Part shown: piece by piece, positions 1 through 5,619 of the stretch
How positions within the stretch are numbered: position 1 is the stretch's first letter
Layout: each line of letters starts with the position of its first letter
Source of the DNA: XYD1-FULL-44-32 sp964433715
GTDB lineage: Bacteria > Patescibacteriota > Minisyncoccia > Phycocordibacterales > XYD1-FULL-46-19
NCBI GenBank assembly: GCA_964433715.1
Contig: CAYSSL010000005.1
Span: 1-27,566 of the forward strand
Reading direction: 5' to 3'
DNA: 27,566 nt
Made by a program: the position numbers and the translations under genes
The notes under the pieces: generated by a model
Database searches by the model: none
Seen by the model: the letters and a program-made list of their open reading frames with translations, nothing else
Told to the model about the DNA's origin: nothing

Positions 1-566
1 GCCACAAAAGCATCCAGCCAGTCCCGCTCTATCCGCATAAAACCCGAAGTTTTTTCATTAGCCTTTGGTCGAGCCAAATCTATTTCCTCGTGAGCTGTAT
101 TTATATCACCAGTAAAAACAATTGGCTTGCCACTTTTTTTTAATTTTTTGAGATACCCCAAAAATTCTTGGTAAAATTGCAGTTTATATTTAAGCCGCTC
201 AACACTCGCTCCCCCGTTGGGAAAATAAATATTAAGAAAAATAAAATCAGCAAAATGAAGCTCAAGTACCCGACCCTCGGCCGAGAGCAAATTAGCACCA
301 AAATCGGTTACCACTTTATGGGGTACGACCTTACTATATACCGCCACCCCACTATAGCCCTTTTTGGGTCCACAACAATGCCAATATGAATTGTAGCCAG
401 CTGGGTGAACCAACGCTTGGGACAATGCACCACTATCGTGAACCTTGGTTTCCTGCACCGCCACCACATCGTATTTACCAGAAGCCATAAAATCTAAAAA
501 ACCTTTGCGTTCGGCCGCGCGAATGCCGTTTACATTCCACGATATGAGGGAAATTTTCTTTGCCAT
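1..566 (-). CDS. xth: Exodeoxyribonuclease III / AP endonuclease, C-terminus cut by window edge
   Basis: This is a Mg-dependent AP endonuclease and 3'-5' exonuclease of base-excision repair. About 188 residues are visible from ATG at 564-566, and the gene runs off the left edge without a stop. Family motifs appear in order: SWNVNGIRA at 9-17, VQETK at 37-41 with the metal-binding Glu39, GYSGVAVYS at 70-78, NIYFPNG at 112-118 and GDINTAHEEIDL at 153-164. The last motif and the following ARPKANEKTSGF resemble the Bacillus ExoA branch. The catalytic Asp-His near the C-terminus lies outside the window. It follows the uracil-DNA glycosylase gene by 21 nt, so the two suit one pathway: the glycosylase makes an AP site and this enzyme nicks it. 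A perfect extended -10 element lies 6 nt before the ATG, so the gene may also be transcribed alone. Confidence 0.95.
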   Translation of the reverse strand, partial: MAKKISLISWNVNGIRAAERKGFLDFMASGKYDVVAVQETKVHDSGALSQALVHPAGYNSYWHCCGPKKGYSGVAVYSKVVPHKVVTDFGANLLSAEGRVLELHFADFIFLNIYFPNGGASVERLKYKLQFYQEFLGYLKKLKKSGKPIVFTGDINTAHEEIDLARPKANEKTSGFMRIERDWLDAFV

Positions 567-572
567 TTCAGA

Positions 573-581
573 ATTATATCA
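573..581 (-). promoter_or_regulatory. Extended -10 promoter element of the exonuclease III gene
   Basis: On the minus strand the sequence reads TGATATAAT, a perfect TATAAT preceded by an extended TG, and only 6 nt separate it from the ATG. No convincing -35 box is seen at 17 nt, as is usual for extended -10 promoters. A start 6-8 nt downstream would give a leaderless message. The element overlaps the end of the region upstream of the glycosylase stop. Confidence 0.55.
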
Positions 582-587
582 CGCTAG

Positions 588-1187
588 CTAAATAAACTTT
601 TTCAGGACCTGAAAGTCTTCTTTCAGCGTGTCTTTTAGGGATTGGTTGTAAATCGCAGCCGCCGGATGGTAAAGCGGAACCACCACCAGCTCACCATGTG
701 GGGCAAGCGCCCTAATCGTCGTACCATGAAGACTAGAAATCGGGCTCGCGCTTTCAGTTGACCCATACTTTTCCAAAATATATTTCATTGAAAACCGACC
801 GAGGGTAGCAATAACCTTTGGTCTAATAATATCAATCTGGCGATCAAGAAAGGGCGAATAGACCATAATCTCCGCCGGCGACGGGTCGCGGTTTTCTGGT
901 GGCCGATCTTTTACAATATTGGTTATATAAACACTCTCTCGGGGCAGACCAATAGTTGCCAACAGCTCGTCTAAAATTTTACCTGAGGCACCACAGAACG
1001 GGCGGGCGGTCTTGGCCTCATTTTGGCCTGGGGCTTCACCAATAATCATAATGGAAGCATCGTGACTCCCCTCACCAATGACCGGAAAATATTTATTGGT
1101 GGTCCGATATTCATATAAAGGCGAGCTTTTCAGTCCCAAGACTTCATCTCTAATATTTTTCAATTTATCTGTCTTATTTTCCGGCAT
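588..1187 (-). CDS. Uracil-DNA glycosylase, family 4-like, without iron-sulfur cysteines
   Basis: The product (199 aa, close to the usual ~200) should remove uracil from DNA. The glycosylase core is visible: GEAPG at 50-54, the ARPFCGASG loop at 61-69, NIVKDRPPENRDP at 90-102, TLGR at 128-131 and YHPAAA at 173-178. Family 4 enzymes normally hold a 4Fe-4S cluster with four Cys: a CxxC near the N-terminus, one in VKCRPP and one about 15 residues later. Here those places read L/S (KSSPL), D94 and Y/S, and Cys65 is the only cysteine in the protein. A cluster is therefore impossible in the usual form. The start overlaps the alkyltransferase gene by 14 nt, which indicates translational coupling. 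A weak purine run (GAGAAG) lies 5 nt before the ATG. An alternative is one of the cluster-less UDG superfamily groups. Confidence 0.88.
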   Translation of the reverse strand: MPENKTDKLKNIRDEVLGLKSSPLYEYRTTNKYFPVIGEGSHDASIMIIGEAPGQNEAKTARPFCGASGKILDELLATIGLPRESVYITNIVKDRPPENRDPSPAEIMVYSPFLDRQIDIIRPKVIATLGRFSMKYILEKYGSTESASPISSLHGTTIRALAPHGELVVVPLYHPAAAIYNQSLKDTLKEDFQVLKKFI

Positions 1188-1440
1188 ATTTCTTCTCAGC
1201 TTTTAAAATAGACATCTTTTTACTACTTCCCCCTCGATTATAGCCTCCTAGTCTACCATCTGAACAAATAACGCGATGACAGGGAATATTTGGATCAAAA
1301 TTTTGACGCATAATAGAGCCCACCGCCCGTGCCGCCCTTTTATTGCCGGCCCGATTAGCCACTTCACCATATGATAGGGTGGTGCCGACTGGAATATGGC
1401 GAACAATATCTAGAACTTTAATAGTAAAAGTTTTAGTCAT
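1174..1440 (-). CDS. ogt: Minimal alkylated-DNA-protein alkyltransferase domain (MGMT/Ogt type)
   Basis: An 88-aa protein consists only of the helix-turn-helix alkyl-acceptor domain found at the C-terminus of Ogt/Ada/MGMT. The N-terminal domain of full-length enzymes (~160-170 aa) is absent. The active-site motif IPCHRVI (52-58) keeps the acceptor Cys54, which argues for real transferase activity; ATL proteins have Trp there. RAARAVGSIM (35-44) contains the arginine-finger helix, and GRLGGYNRGG (62-71) follows the active site. It is the first gene of a repair group (alkyltransferase, UDG, exonuclease III), with promoter TTGAAC-18-TACAAT 10 nt before the ATG. A non-catalytic ATL-like role cannot be excluded from length alone. 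Confidence 0.88.
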   Translation of the reverse strand: MTKTFTIKVLDIVRHIPVGTTLSYGEVANRAGNKRAARAVGSIMRQNFDPNIPCHRVICSDGRLGGYNRGGSSKKMSILKAEKKYAGK

Positions 1441-1450
1441 AAGTATTTAA

Positions 1451-1480
1451 ATTGTAGCACTTAAAAAACCCCGCGTTCAA
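1451..1480 (-). promoter_or_regulatory. Promoter of alkyltransferase-UDG genes
   Basis: Minus-strand TTGAAC (1475-1480) and TACAAT (1451-1456) are separated by 18 nt. The -10 ends 10 nt before the ATG, so the leader would be only about 3 nt. The -35 box lies inside the right arm of the upstream gene's terminator hairpin, so terminator and promoter share bases. Confidence 0.6.
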
Positions 1481-1520
1481 ACGGCTGTAAACCAGCAGTC
1501 TGAACGCGGGGTTTTTAAGT
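1459..1520 (-). terminator. Long rho-independent terminator of the 76-aa membrane peptide gene
   Basis: Arms at about 1459-1479 and 1501-1520 are complementary over about 20 bp (core CCCCGCGTTCA / TGAACGCGGGG). A nested GCTG/CAGC hairpin sits in the 21-nt loop. On the minus strand the stem is followed by a T-run, five nt after the stop codon of the gene at 1525. The stem is near-symmetric and could also act on the plus strand. Confidence 0.85.
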
Positions 1521-1524
1521 AAAA

Positions 1525-1755
1525 CTACTCAGCGCTTACTTCAGCGGCAGCGTCTGCGCCTGCATCTACCGTTCCATCGGTAGCGGTCGTGTCGTCACCG
1601 TCAGTGGTGAAAGAACCGGTGCCGTTGTCGCTAGTGTCTACAACTTCACCACCGTTGTCTACCACATCAGTAGTGTCAGCCTGATTCATGTACCAGACAA
1701 CACCAGCAATGATGATAACGATAACAACGATAGCAATAATTACATTCTTGGACAT
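1525..1755 (-). CDS. Small single-pass membrane peptide with acidic Thr/Asp-rich tail
   Basis: This 76-aa protein has an N-terminal MSKN, then a very hydrophobic helix of Ile/Val (about residues 5-23, ending in WYMNQ). The remaining ~50 residues are rich in Asp, Thr, Gly, Ala and Glu with no lysine or arginine. A small lipid-anchored or membrane-anchored surface peptide with its tail outside is the natural reading. I chose the ATG at 1753-1755 because the longer frame reaches back into polA and lacks this signature; a promoter and 5' leader lie just upstream of this ATG. It is monocistronic, with a near-consensus promoter and a strong terminator, so it is probably abundant. The function is unknown. 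Confidence 0.75.
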   Translation of the reverse strand: MSKNVIIAIVVIVIIIAGVVWYMNQADTTDVVDNGGEVVDTSDNGTGSFTTDGDDTTATDGTVDAGADAAAEVSAE

Positions 1756-1773
1756 AGTTGCTTTGATTGTTTT

Positions 1774-1794
1774 GTAATCGACCTTTCGGATTAC
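1774..1794 (-). promoter_or_regulatory. 5'-leader hairpin of the 76-aa membrane peptide gene
   Basis: GTAATC and GATTAC arms (6 bp) close a small loop containing a CC-GAAA-GG motif, a GNRA-type tetraloop. The hairpin lies within the ~45-nt leader, close to the predicted transcript start. It may protect the 5' end of the message. No ligand-binding motif is recognised. Confidence 0.35.
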
Positions 1795-1803
1795 GATACT
1801 CCG

Positions 1804-1832
1804 AGAATACCACTTTTGACCTGATTTTTCAA
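1804..1832 (-). promoter_or_regulatory. Promoter of the 76-aa membrane peptide gene
   Basis: Minus-strand TTGAAA (1827-1832), a 17-nt spacer and TATTCT (1804-1809) form a good sigma-70-type promoter. The leader is about 45 nt. The promoter lies just downstream of the polA stop codon, so the gene is independent of polA. Confidence 0.65.
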
Positions 1833-1861
1833 TCTTTTGGCCAATGTGGATAAGTAATAAC

Positions 1862-4237
1862 CTAATTTTGCCATTCGCGCAACTCCCCCCAACTCCGACC
1901 AGTCTCAATATTGACAGCCAGTGGTATATTATGGTCAAGCACGGTGGTCATTTCTTTTTCAAGCAAAGAAACAAACTTTTTTACTTCTTTTTCTTCCACT
2001 TCATAGATCAACTCGTCATGAACTTGGAGCAGAAAATGAGCCTGATTGTTAATTTTGGTCTGGTGTAAAACTTGATCTACCTTAATACTAGCAATCTTCA
2101 CAATATCGGCCGCTGTTCCTTGGAGAGGGGCATTGTAGGCTTGTCGCTCCGCTTGAGCGCGCACAAAAGGCAACTTGGAACGAAGGGCTGGAAAATAGCG
2201 CCGCCGGCCAAACATCGTTTCGGTATAACCCTTGGTGTAAGCTTCGTGAACCACTTTGTCAAAATACTCCTTAACCGTCTTAAATTGCTCAAAATAACTA
2301 TCATAAAACTTTTGGGCCTCTTCGCGCGTCGAACCCAGATTGGCGCGCAAAGCGTTTACTCCCATGCCATAAATAATCCCAAAATTTATAACCTTGGCCT
2401 TACGTCGCATATCTTTAGTCACTGCCTCTTCGTCTACACCAAAAACACGTGCCGCTACCGCGGTATGAATATCTTTACCACTACTAAAAATATCTCTCAA
2501 TGTTGGGTCGCCCGACAGCATTGCCAACACTCGTAATTCAATCTGGGAATAATCAGCGGCTACTAAAATATGACCAGTGGTAGCGACAAAACCTTGGCGA
2601 ATTTCTACCCCATAAGTTTCTGAAGCTGGGATATTTTGGAGATTAGGGTCGGTACTAGACATTCGTCCGGTCGTCGTACCCGTCTGGTTTAATTTACTAT
2701 GTAAGCGATTTTCACTATCGGCCAGTTTTGGAATAGCGTCTACGTAGGTAGAAACAAGTTTAGCCAACTCGCGATATTTTAAAATATCCGCCACAATTGG
2801 CGCACTCTCGGCTAGTTTTAGCAACTCCGACTCTCTCGTTGAACGGGCACCACCGGCCGTCTTTTTTAAACCTTTGGCACTAAGACCCAAGTCATCAAAC
2901 AATATTTTACCCAACTGTTTAGGCGAATTAATATTAAATTCTTGGCCGGCAGACTGATAAATATTTTTTTCCAACACTAGTAATTTTTTGTGAAAGTCTT
3001 TAGATAATTTAGCAAAATGATTGGGGTCTATTAACATTCCGCGCTGTTCTGCTCGTTTTAAAATAGGGATTAAAGGTAACTCAATTTTTTTATAGACCCC
3101 GTCTAAATCTTTTTCTTTTAATTCAGTTTCAAGTTTGACTAATGATTTTTCAATATTCTTTTCACCGGTATGTGAATAGATATCCTCAATATCAGGGTTG
3201 GTTTTTTCAGACTCTAAAAGCCACAGTGCCACCGTTGCCTGTTTTAAAATTGATTGATCAATTTTAAGATTGTCGGACGTGCCACCGTTGTCTATAGACT
3301 CGGCTTTGCCACTCAAAATCATTCGCGCCCGAGACAACAAAGCCTTAAATTCAAGCTCGGCAAATAATTTTTCCACCCCAGAAAAATCAAAAGATTCTTT
3401 CCAAGTGGCCACCGGCAAAACAAAATTTATTGGTGCGTCACGACGAATAGTGGCCAAGGTCTTAGAAAAAAGAGCTTCTTCTTCGTTGTCCTTTAAAAGT
3501 TGAACCAAGCGTGGTTTAAAGCCGGCTTTTATAAATTTATCTTCTCCTTTTTCTCCCTTAGCTAATTCCTTGTAAATATTTTCAATTGAGCCAAAAGATT
3601 GGATCAGGCTGGTGGCGGTCTTCTCGCCCACCCCTTTTATTCCAATAATATTATCCGAAGGATCTCCAGACAAACCCTTAAAATCTACTAAAAATTTAGG
3701 CTCAAAACCAAAGCGTTTTTTAACAGCTCCTTCATCATAAATAATAGTGTCATTGAGGCCACGTTTTAAAGTATAGACCAACACCTTGTCTCCCGAGACC
3801 AGTTGCATTGTGTCCATATCGCCCGAAGCTATGACTACTTCTAAATCTGCTTGCCCTTTGGTTTCTTCCACAATTGTGCCAACAACATCGTCGGCCTCAA
3901 AACCAACACAATCGTAAATCGGAACACCAAAGGCTGAAAAAATATCTCGCGAACGACTCATTTGTGCCACCAGTTGGTCGTCCGCCTTAGCTCTTCCAGC
4001 CTTATACTCGTCATAAACTTTTTTACGAAAAGTTGGCTCGGCCAAATCATAACAGGCGGCCATATAGTCTGGTTTAAATTGATCAATAATTTTTAACAAC
4101 ATAGAAGCCAATCCGTATAACCCGCCAGTCGGCTCACCTTTAGAAGAAGAAAAATCTGGCAGGGCGTGGTAGGCGCGGTGCAAAATAGCATGAGCATCAA
4201 ACAGCACCAGCTTCTTTTCGTATTTTTTGTTAGTCAT
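1862..4237 (-). CDS. polA: DNA polymerase I with 5'-nuclease and polymerase domains, no proofreading domain
   Basis: A 791-aa PolA fills gaps in repair and removes RNA primers. The 5'-nuclease domain spans about residues 8-300 (DAHAILHRAYHA, FEADD, ASGDMDTMQL, GDPSDNIIGIKGVGEKTA). The polymerase domain spans about 380-791: motif A VAADYSQIELR with Asp562, motif B RRKAKVINFGIIYG with Lys615 and Phe619, motif C QVHDELIYE with Asp741. Only about 70 residues (305-375) remain between them, so the 3'-5' exonuclease domain is essentially lost and no DxE exonuclease motif is seen. E. coli PolA has 928 aa; Taq (832 aa) keeps an inactive remnant. Phe619 matches the residue that disfavours dideoxynucleotides. 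The start overlaps the tsaE stop by 8 nt, and an AGGA lies about 10 nt before the ATG, one of the few SD-like sequences here. Confidence 0.97.
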   Translation of the reverse strand: MTNKKYEKKLVLFDAHAILHRAYHALPDFSSSKGEPTGGLYGLASMLLKIIDQFKPDYMAACYDLAEPTFRKKVYDEYKAGRAKADDQLVAQMSRSRDIFSAFGVPIYDCVGFEADDVVGTIVEETKGQADLEVVIASGDMDTMQLVSGDKVLVYTLKRGLNDTIIYDEGAVKKRFGFEPKFLVDFKGLSGDPSDNIIGIKGVGEKTATSLIQSFGSIENIYKELAKGEKGEDKFIKAGFKPRLVQLLKDNEEEALFSKTLATIRRDAPINFVLPVATWKESFDFSGVEKLFAELEFKALLSRARMILSGKAESIDNGGTSDNLKIDQSILKQATVALWLLESEKTNPDIEDIYSHTGEKNIEKSLVKLETELKEKDLDGVYKKIELPLIPILKRAEQRGMLIDPNHFAKLSKDFHKKLLVLEKNIYQSAGQEFNINSPKQLGKILFDDLGLSAKGLKKTAGGARSTRESELLKLAESAPIVADILKYRELAKLVSTYVDAIPKLADSENRLHSKLNQTGTTTGRMSSTDPNLQNIPASETYGVEIRQGFVATTGHILVAADYSQIELRVLAMLSGDPTLRDIFSSGKDIHTAVAARVFGVDEEAVTKDMRRKAKVINFGIIYGMGVNALRANLGSTREEAQKFYDSYFEQFKTVKEYFDKVVHEAYTKGYTETMFGRRRYFPALRSKLPFVRAQAERQAYNAPLQGTAADIVKIASIKVDQVLHQTKINNQAHFLLQVHDELIYEVEEKEVKKFVSLLEKEMTTVLDHNIPLAVNIETGRSWGELREWQN

Positions 4238-4664
4238 ATTTTATAGTCCTAGTATTATCATCAATAAAAGTGAAGGTGAGGGCCGAAGCAGTGGCCGGTA
4301 AAATATCTTTTACTCTCTCGGGCCACTCTATGACAATTAGATTATCTGGATCGGCGGCAATATCCTCAAACCCTAATTTAACCAAATCCTCTCCTCCGTC
4401 TAGTCGATAAGCATCGATATGAATGAGTCTTTTAAAGATTTGATGTTCTAGTTCATAAATTTTTTCAATCACAAATGTAGGACTAGCGATTGTCTCACAC
4501 AAACCAAAAGCGGCGGCCAAACCTTGAGTAAAAGAGGTTTTACCAGACCCCAAATCGCCATAAAGGGCTAAAATAGTAGCTCCGCCCTCCTTGGGCTTAA
4601 GGCCAGAAACCACTCGCGCCGCAAACTCTTTTGTCTCGTCTAATTTATTAGTAGTAATTTCCAT
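4230..4664 (-). CDS. tsaE: tRNA threonylcarbamoyladenosine biosynthesis ATPase TsaE
   Basis: TsaE is the P-loop ATPase that works with TsaB/TsaD in making t6A at position 37 of ANN-decoding tRNAs. The product is 144 aa, typical length. Visible motifs are Walker A GDLGSGKT (36-43), SPTF (61-64), HIDAYRL (82-88) and IEWPE (112-116). I chose ATG 4662-4664: the open frame continues upstream but only into a terminator and the antisense of the neighbouring coiled-coil gene. A TAGACT -10 element stands 7 nt before this ATG. The stop overlaps the polA start by 8 nt, so the two genes are probably cotranscribed. TsaB and TsaD are not in the window. Confidence 0.95.
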   Translation of the reverse strand: MEITTNKLDETKEFAARVVSGLKPKEGGATILALYGDLGSGKTSFTQGLAAAFGLCETIASPTFVIEKIYELEHQIFKRLIHIDAYRLDGGEDLVKLGFEDIAADPDNLIVIEWPERVKDILPATASALTFTFIDDNTRTIKYD

Positions 4665-4671
4665 TACAAAA

Positions 4672-4680
4672 AGTCTAACA
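4672..4680 (-). promoter_or_regulatory. Extended -10 promoter element of tsaE-polA
   Basis: Minus-strand TGTTAGACT combines an extended TG with TAGACT, 7 nt before the tsaE ATG. The -35 region is poor. rpmH has the same TAGACT with the same 7-nt distance. A leaderless transcript is predicted. Confidence 0.4.
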
Positions 4681-4704
4681 CACACCAGAGTTTCCACCAG
4701 ATAC

Positions 4705-4739
4705 AAAAACAGGCGCTTTCCGCAAAGGGGAAGCGCCTG
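4705..4739 (-). terminator. Rho-independent terminator of the coiled-coil gene
   Basis: CAGGCGCTT (4710-4718) pairs with AAGCGCCTG (4731-4739) over 9 bp with a 12-nt loop. On the minus strand it is followed by TTTTTG. It lies about 20 nt past the stop at 4759 and separates that gene from tsaE. Confidence 0.85.
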
Positions 4740-4758
4740 ACTATTCAACAAAAAAGAA

Positions 4759-5195
4759 CTATCGACCGCGAACCGCCGGCTCCGTCTTCGCCCGTGTTGA
4801 GGGCGAAGGGGTAACTGCCCGACGAGAAGGGGCCGCCGGAGCTGAAAGCTTTCTCTCAACCACCGGCCGAGCCTGTGAGCGCAATGACCGTGGCGACTGA
4901 ACGGGCCGTCGGTTCTCAAGTTGCTGGCGGGTCGGGATCAAATTTGTCCCACTCTCCACCGCCCGCTCGCGCACCCGTTGGAGCCGCTCAACTTCCTGCG
5001 ACACCGTCTGAAAATTTCGGCGCTGTTGTTCAGCTTGGCGTCGCGCCTCGTCGGCCCGCTGACGCTCAGCTTGAAGCCGAAGACGCTCGCGGTCCATCTG
5101 TTGGCGGTGGTACGTATCACTCCACCGCTGCTTCACGCCGTTGATGGTCACATATTCCTGGAGATCCTGGTCTCGCAAGAGCGCTTGATCGTGCG
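4759..5195 (-). CDS. GC-rich Arg/Gln/Glu-rich coiled-coil protein, N-terminus lost in assembly gap
   Basis: About 144 C-terminal residues are visible, and the frame stays open into the N-run. The start is probably inside the gap: the sequence between the promoter at 5343-5372 and the gap has no suitable ATG, and the first in-frame start after the gap is only a TTG at 5178. The visible part begins HDQALLRDQ and has a charged heptad-like stretch (RERLRLQAERQRADEARRQA and on, about 60 residues). It then has a basic Pro/Ser/Arg-rich tail. Base composition is visibly richer in G+C than the flanking genes. It is monocistronic, between a near-consensus promoter and a terminator. A cell-envelope or nucleic-acid-binding structural role is possible, but I do not recognise the family. 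Confidence 0.65.
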
Positions 5196-5295
5196 NNNNN
5201 NNNNNNNNNNNNNNNNNNNNNNNNNNNNNNNNNNNNNNNNNNNNNNNNNNNNNNNNNNNNNNNNNNNNNNNNNNNNNNNNNNNNNNNNNNNNNNN
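5196..5295. other. Assembly gap of 100 N
   Basis: Exactly 100 undetermined bases. The round number suggests a scaffold placeholder of unknown true length. It removes the N-terminus of the coiled-coil gene and part of its leader. Confidence 0.98.
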
Positions 5296-5342
5296 TGGCG
5301 GATATAGTGTCCAGTTAAGCCGTTTTCAAGGTCTCTGGGTAT

Positions 5343-5372
5343 ATTATAGCATAGTATATAGCAAAATGTCAA
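5343..5372 (-). promoter_or_regulatory. Near-consensus promoter of the coiled-coil gene
   Basis: Minus-strand TTGACA (5367-5372), an 18-nt spacer and TATAAT (5343-5348) match the sigma-70 consensus at all 12 positions. Transcription would start near 5336 and run into the gap. It is the strongest promoter seen in the window. Confidence 0.8.
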
Positions 5373-5582
5373 TAGGCAAGAACAGAGGGTCAATTTAGCT
5401 GAATTTACAATATTTAACAAAAAACATCGGCTCAAATTATGATCTAAAAATATTTTTAGAAAATTGTCTTCAATTTTATTATTACCCTGCAAGCTAAAAC
5501 CAAGTTTTGCACAGTTTAGTGTTTGCTCTTCCAAAAAACCGGTGCTAGTAATGCATAAGCGCGCTAAAGTAAAAATAAAAAA
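5373..5582. other. A+T-rich divergent intergenic region with an 18-bp palindrome
   Basis: No gene is seen here. An uninterrupted 18-nt palindrome (TCTAAAAATATTTTTAGA) lies at 5443-5460, between the two divergent promoters, and could be an operator. A second candidate plus-strand promoter is TTGCTC (5523-5528), a 17-nt spacer with an extended TG, and TAGTAA (5546-5551). It would give pilB a leader of about 60 nt. Confidence 0.3.
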
Positions 5583-5611
5583 TTGTTTTTGCACCCTACC
5601 GAATGTACAAT
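5583..5611 (+). promoter_or_regulatory. Promoter of pilB
   Basis: TTGTTT (5583-5588), a 17-nt spacer and TACAAT (5606-5611). Only 8 nt separate the -10 from the ATG at 5620, so the message would be leaderless or have a 1-2 nt leader. No Shine-Dalgarno sequence precedes the ATG. Confidence 0.55.
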
Positions 5612-5619
5612 AGATAGTA

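Noticed and set aside
168..389. Plus-strand open frame of 73 codons
   Set aside because: It lies antisense within the exonuclease III gene and has no family features.
1756..1938. Longer start for the 76-aa membrane peptide
   Set aside because: It would overlap the end of polA, cross the promoter and leader and place the membrane helix in the middle of the protein.
2072..2536. Plus-strand open frame of 154 codons
   Set aside because: It lies wholly antisense to the polymerase domain of polA, whose motifs are intact.
4875..5144. Plus-strand open frames in the GC-rich stretch
   Set aside because: They are antisense to the coiled-coil gene; high GC makes stop codons rare. The promoter and terminator support the minus strand.
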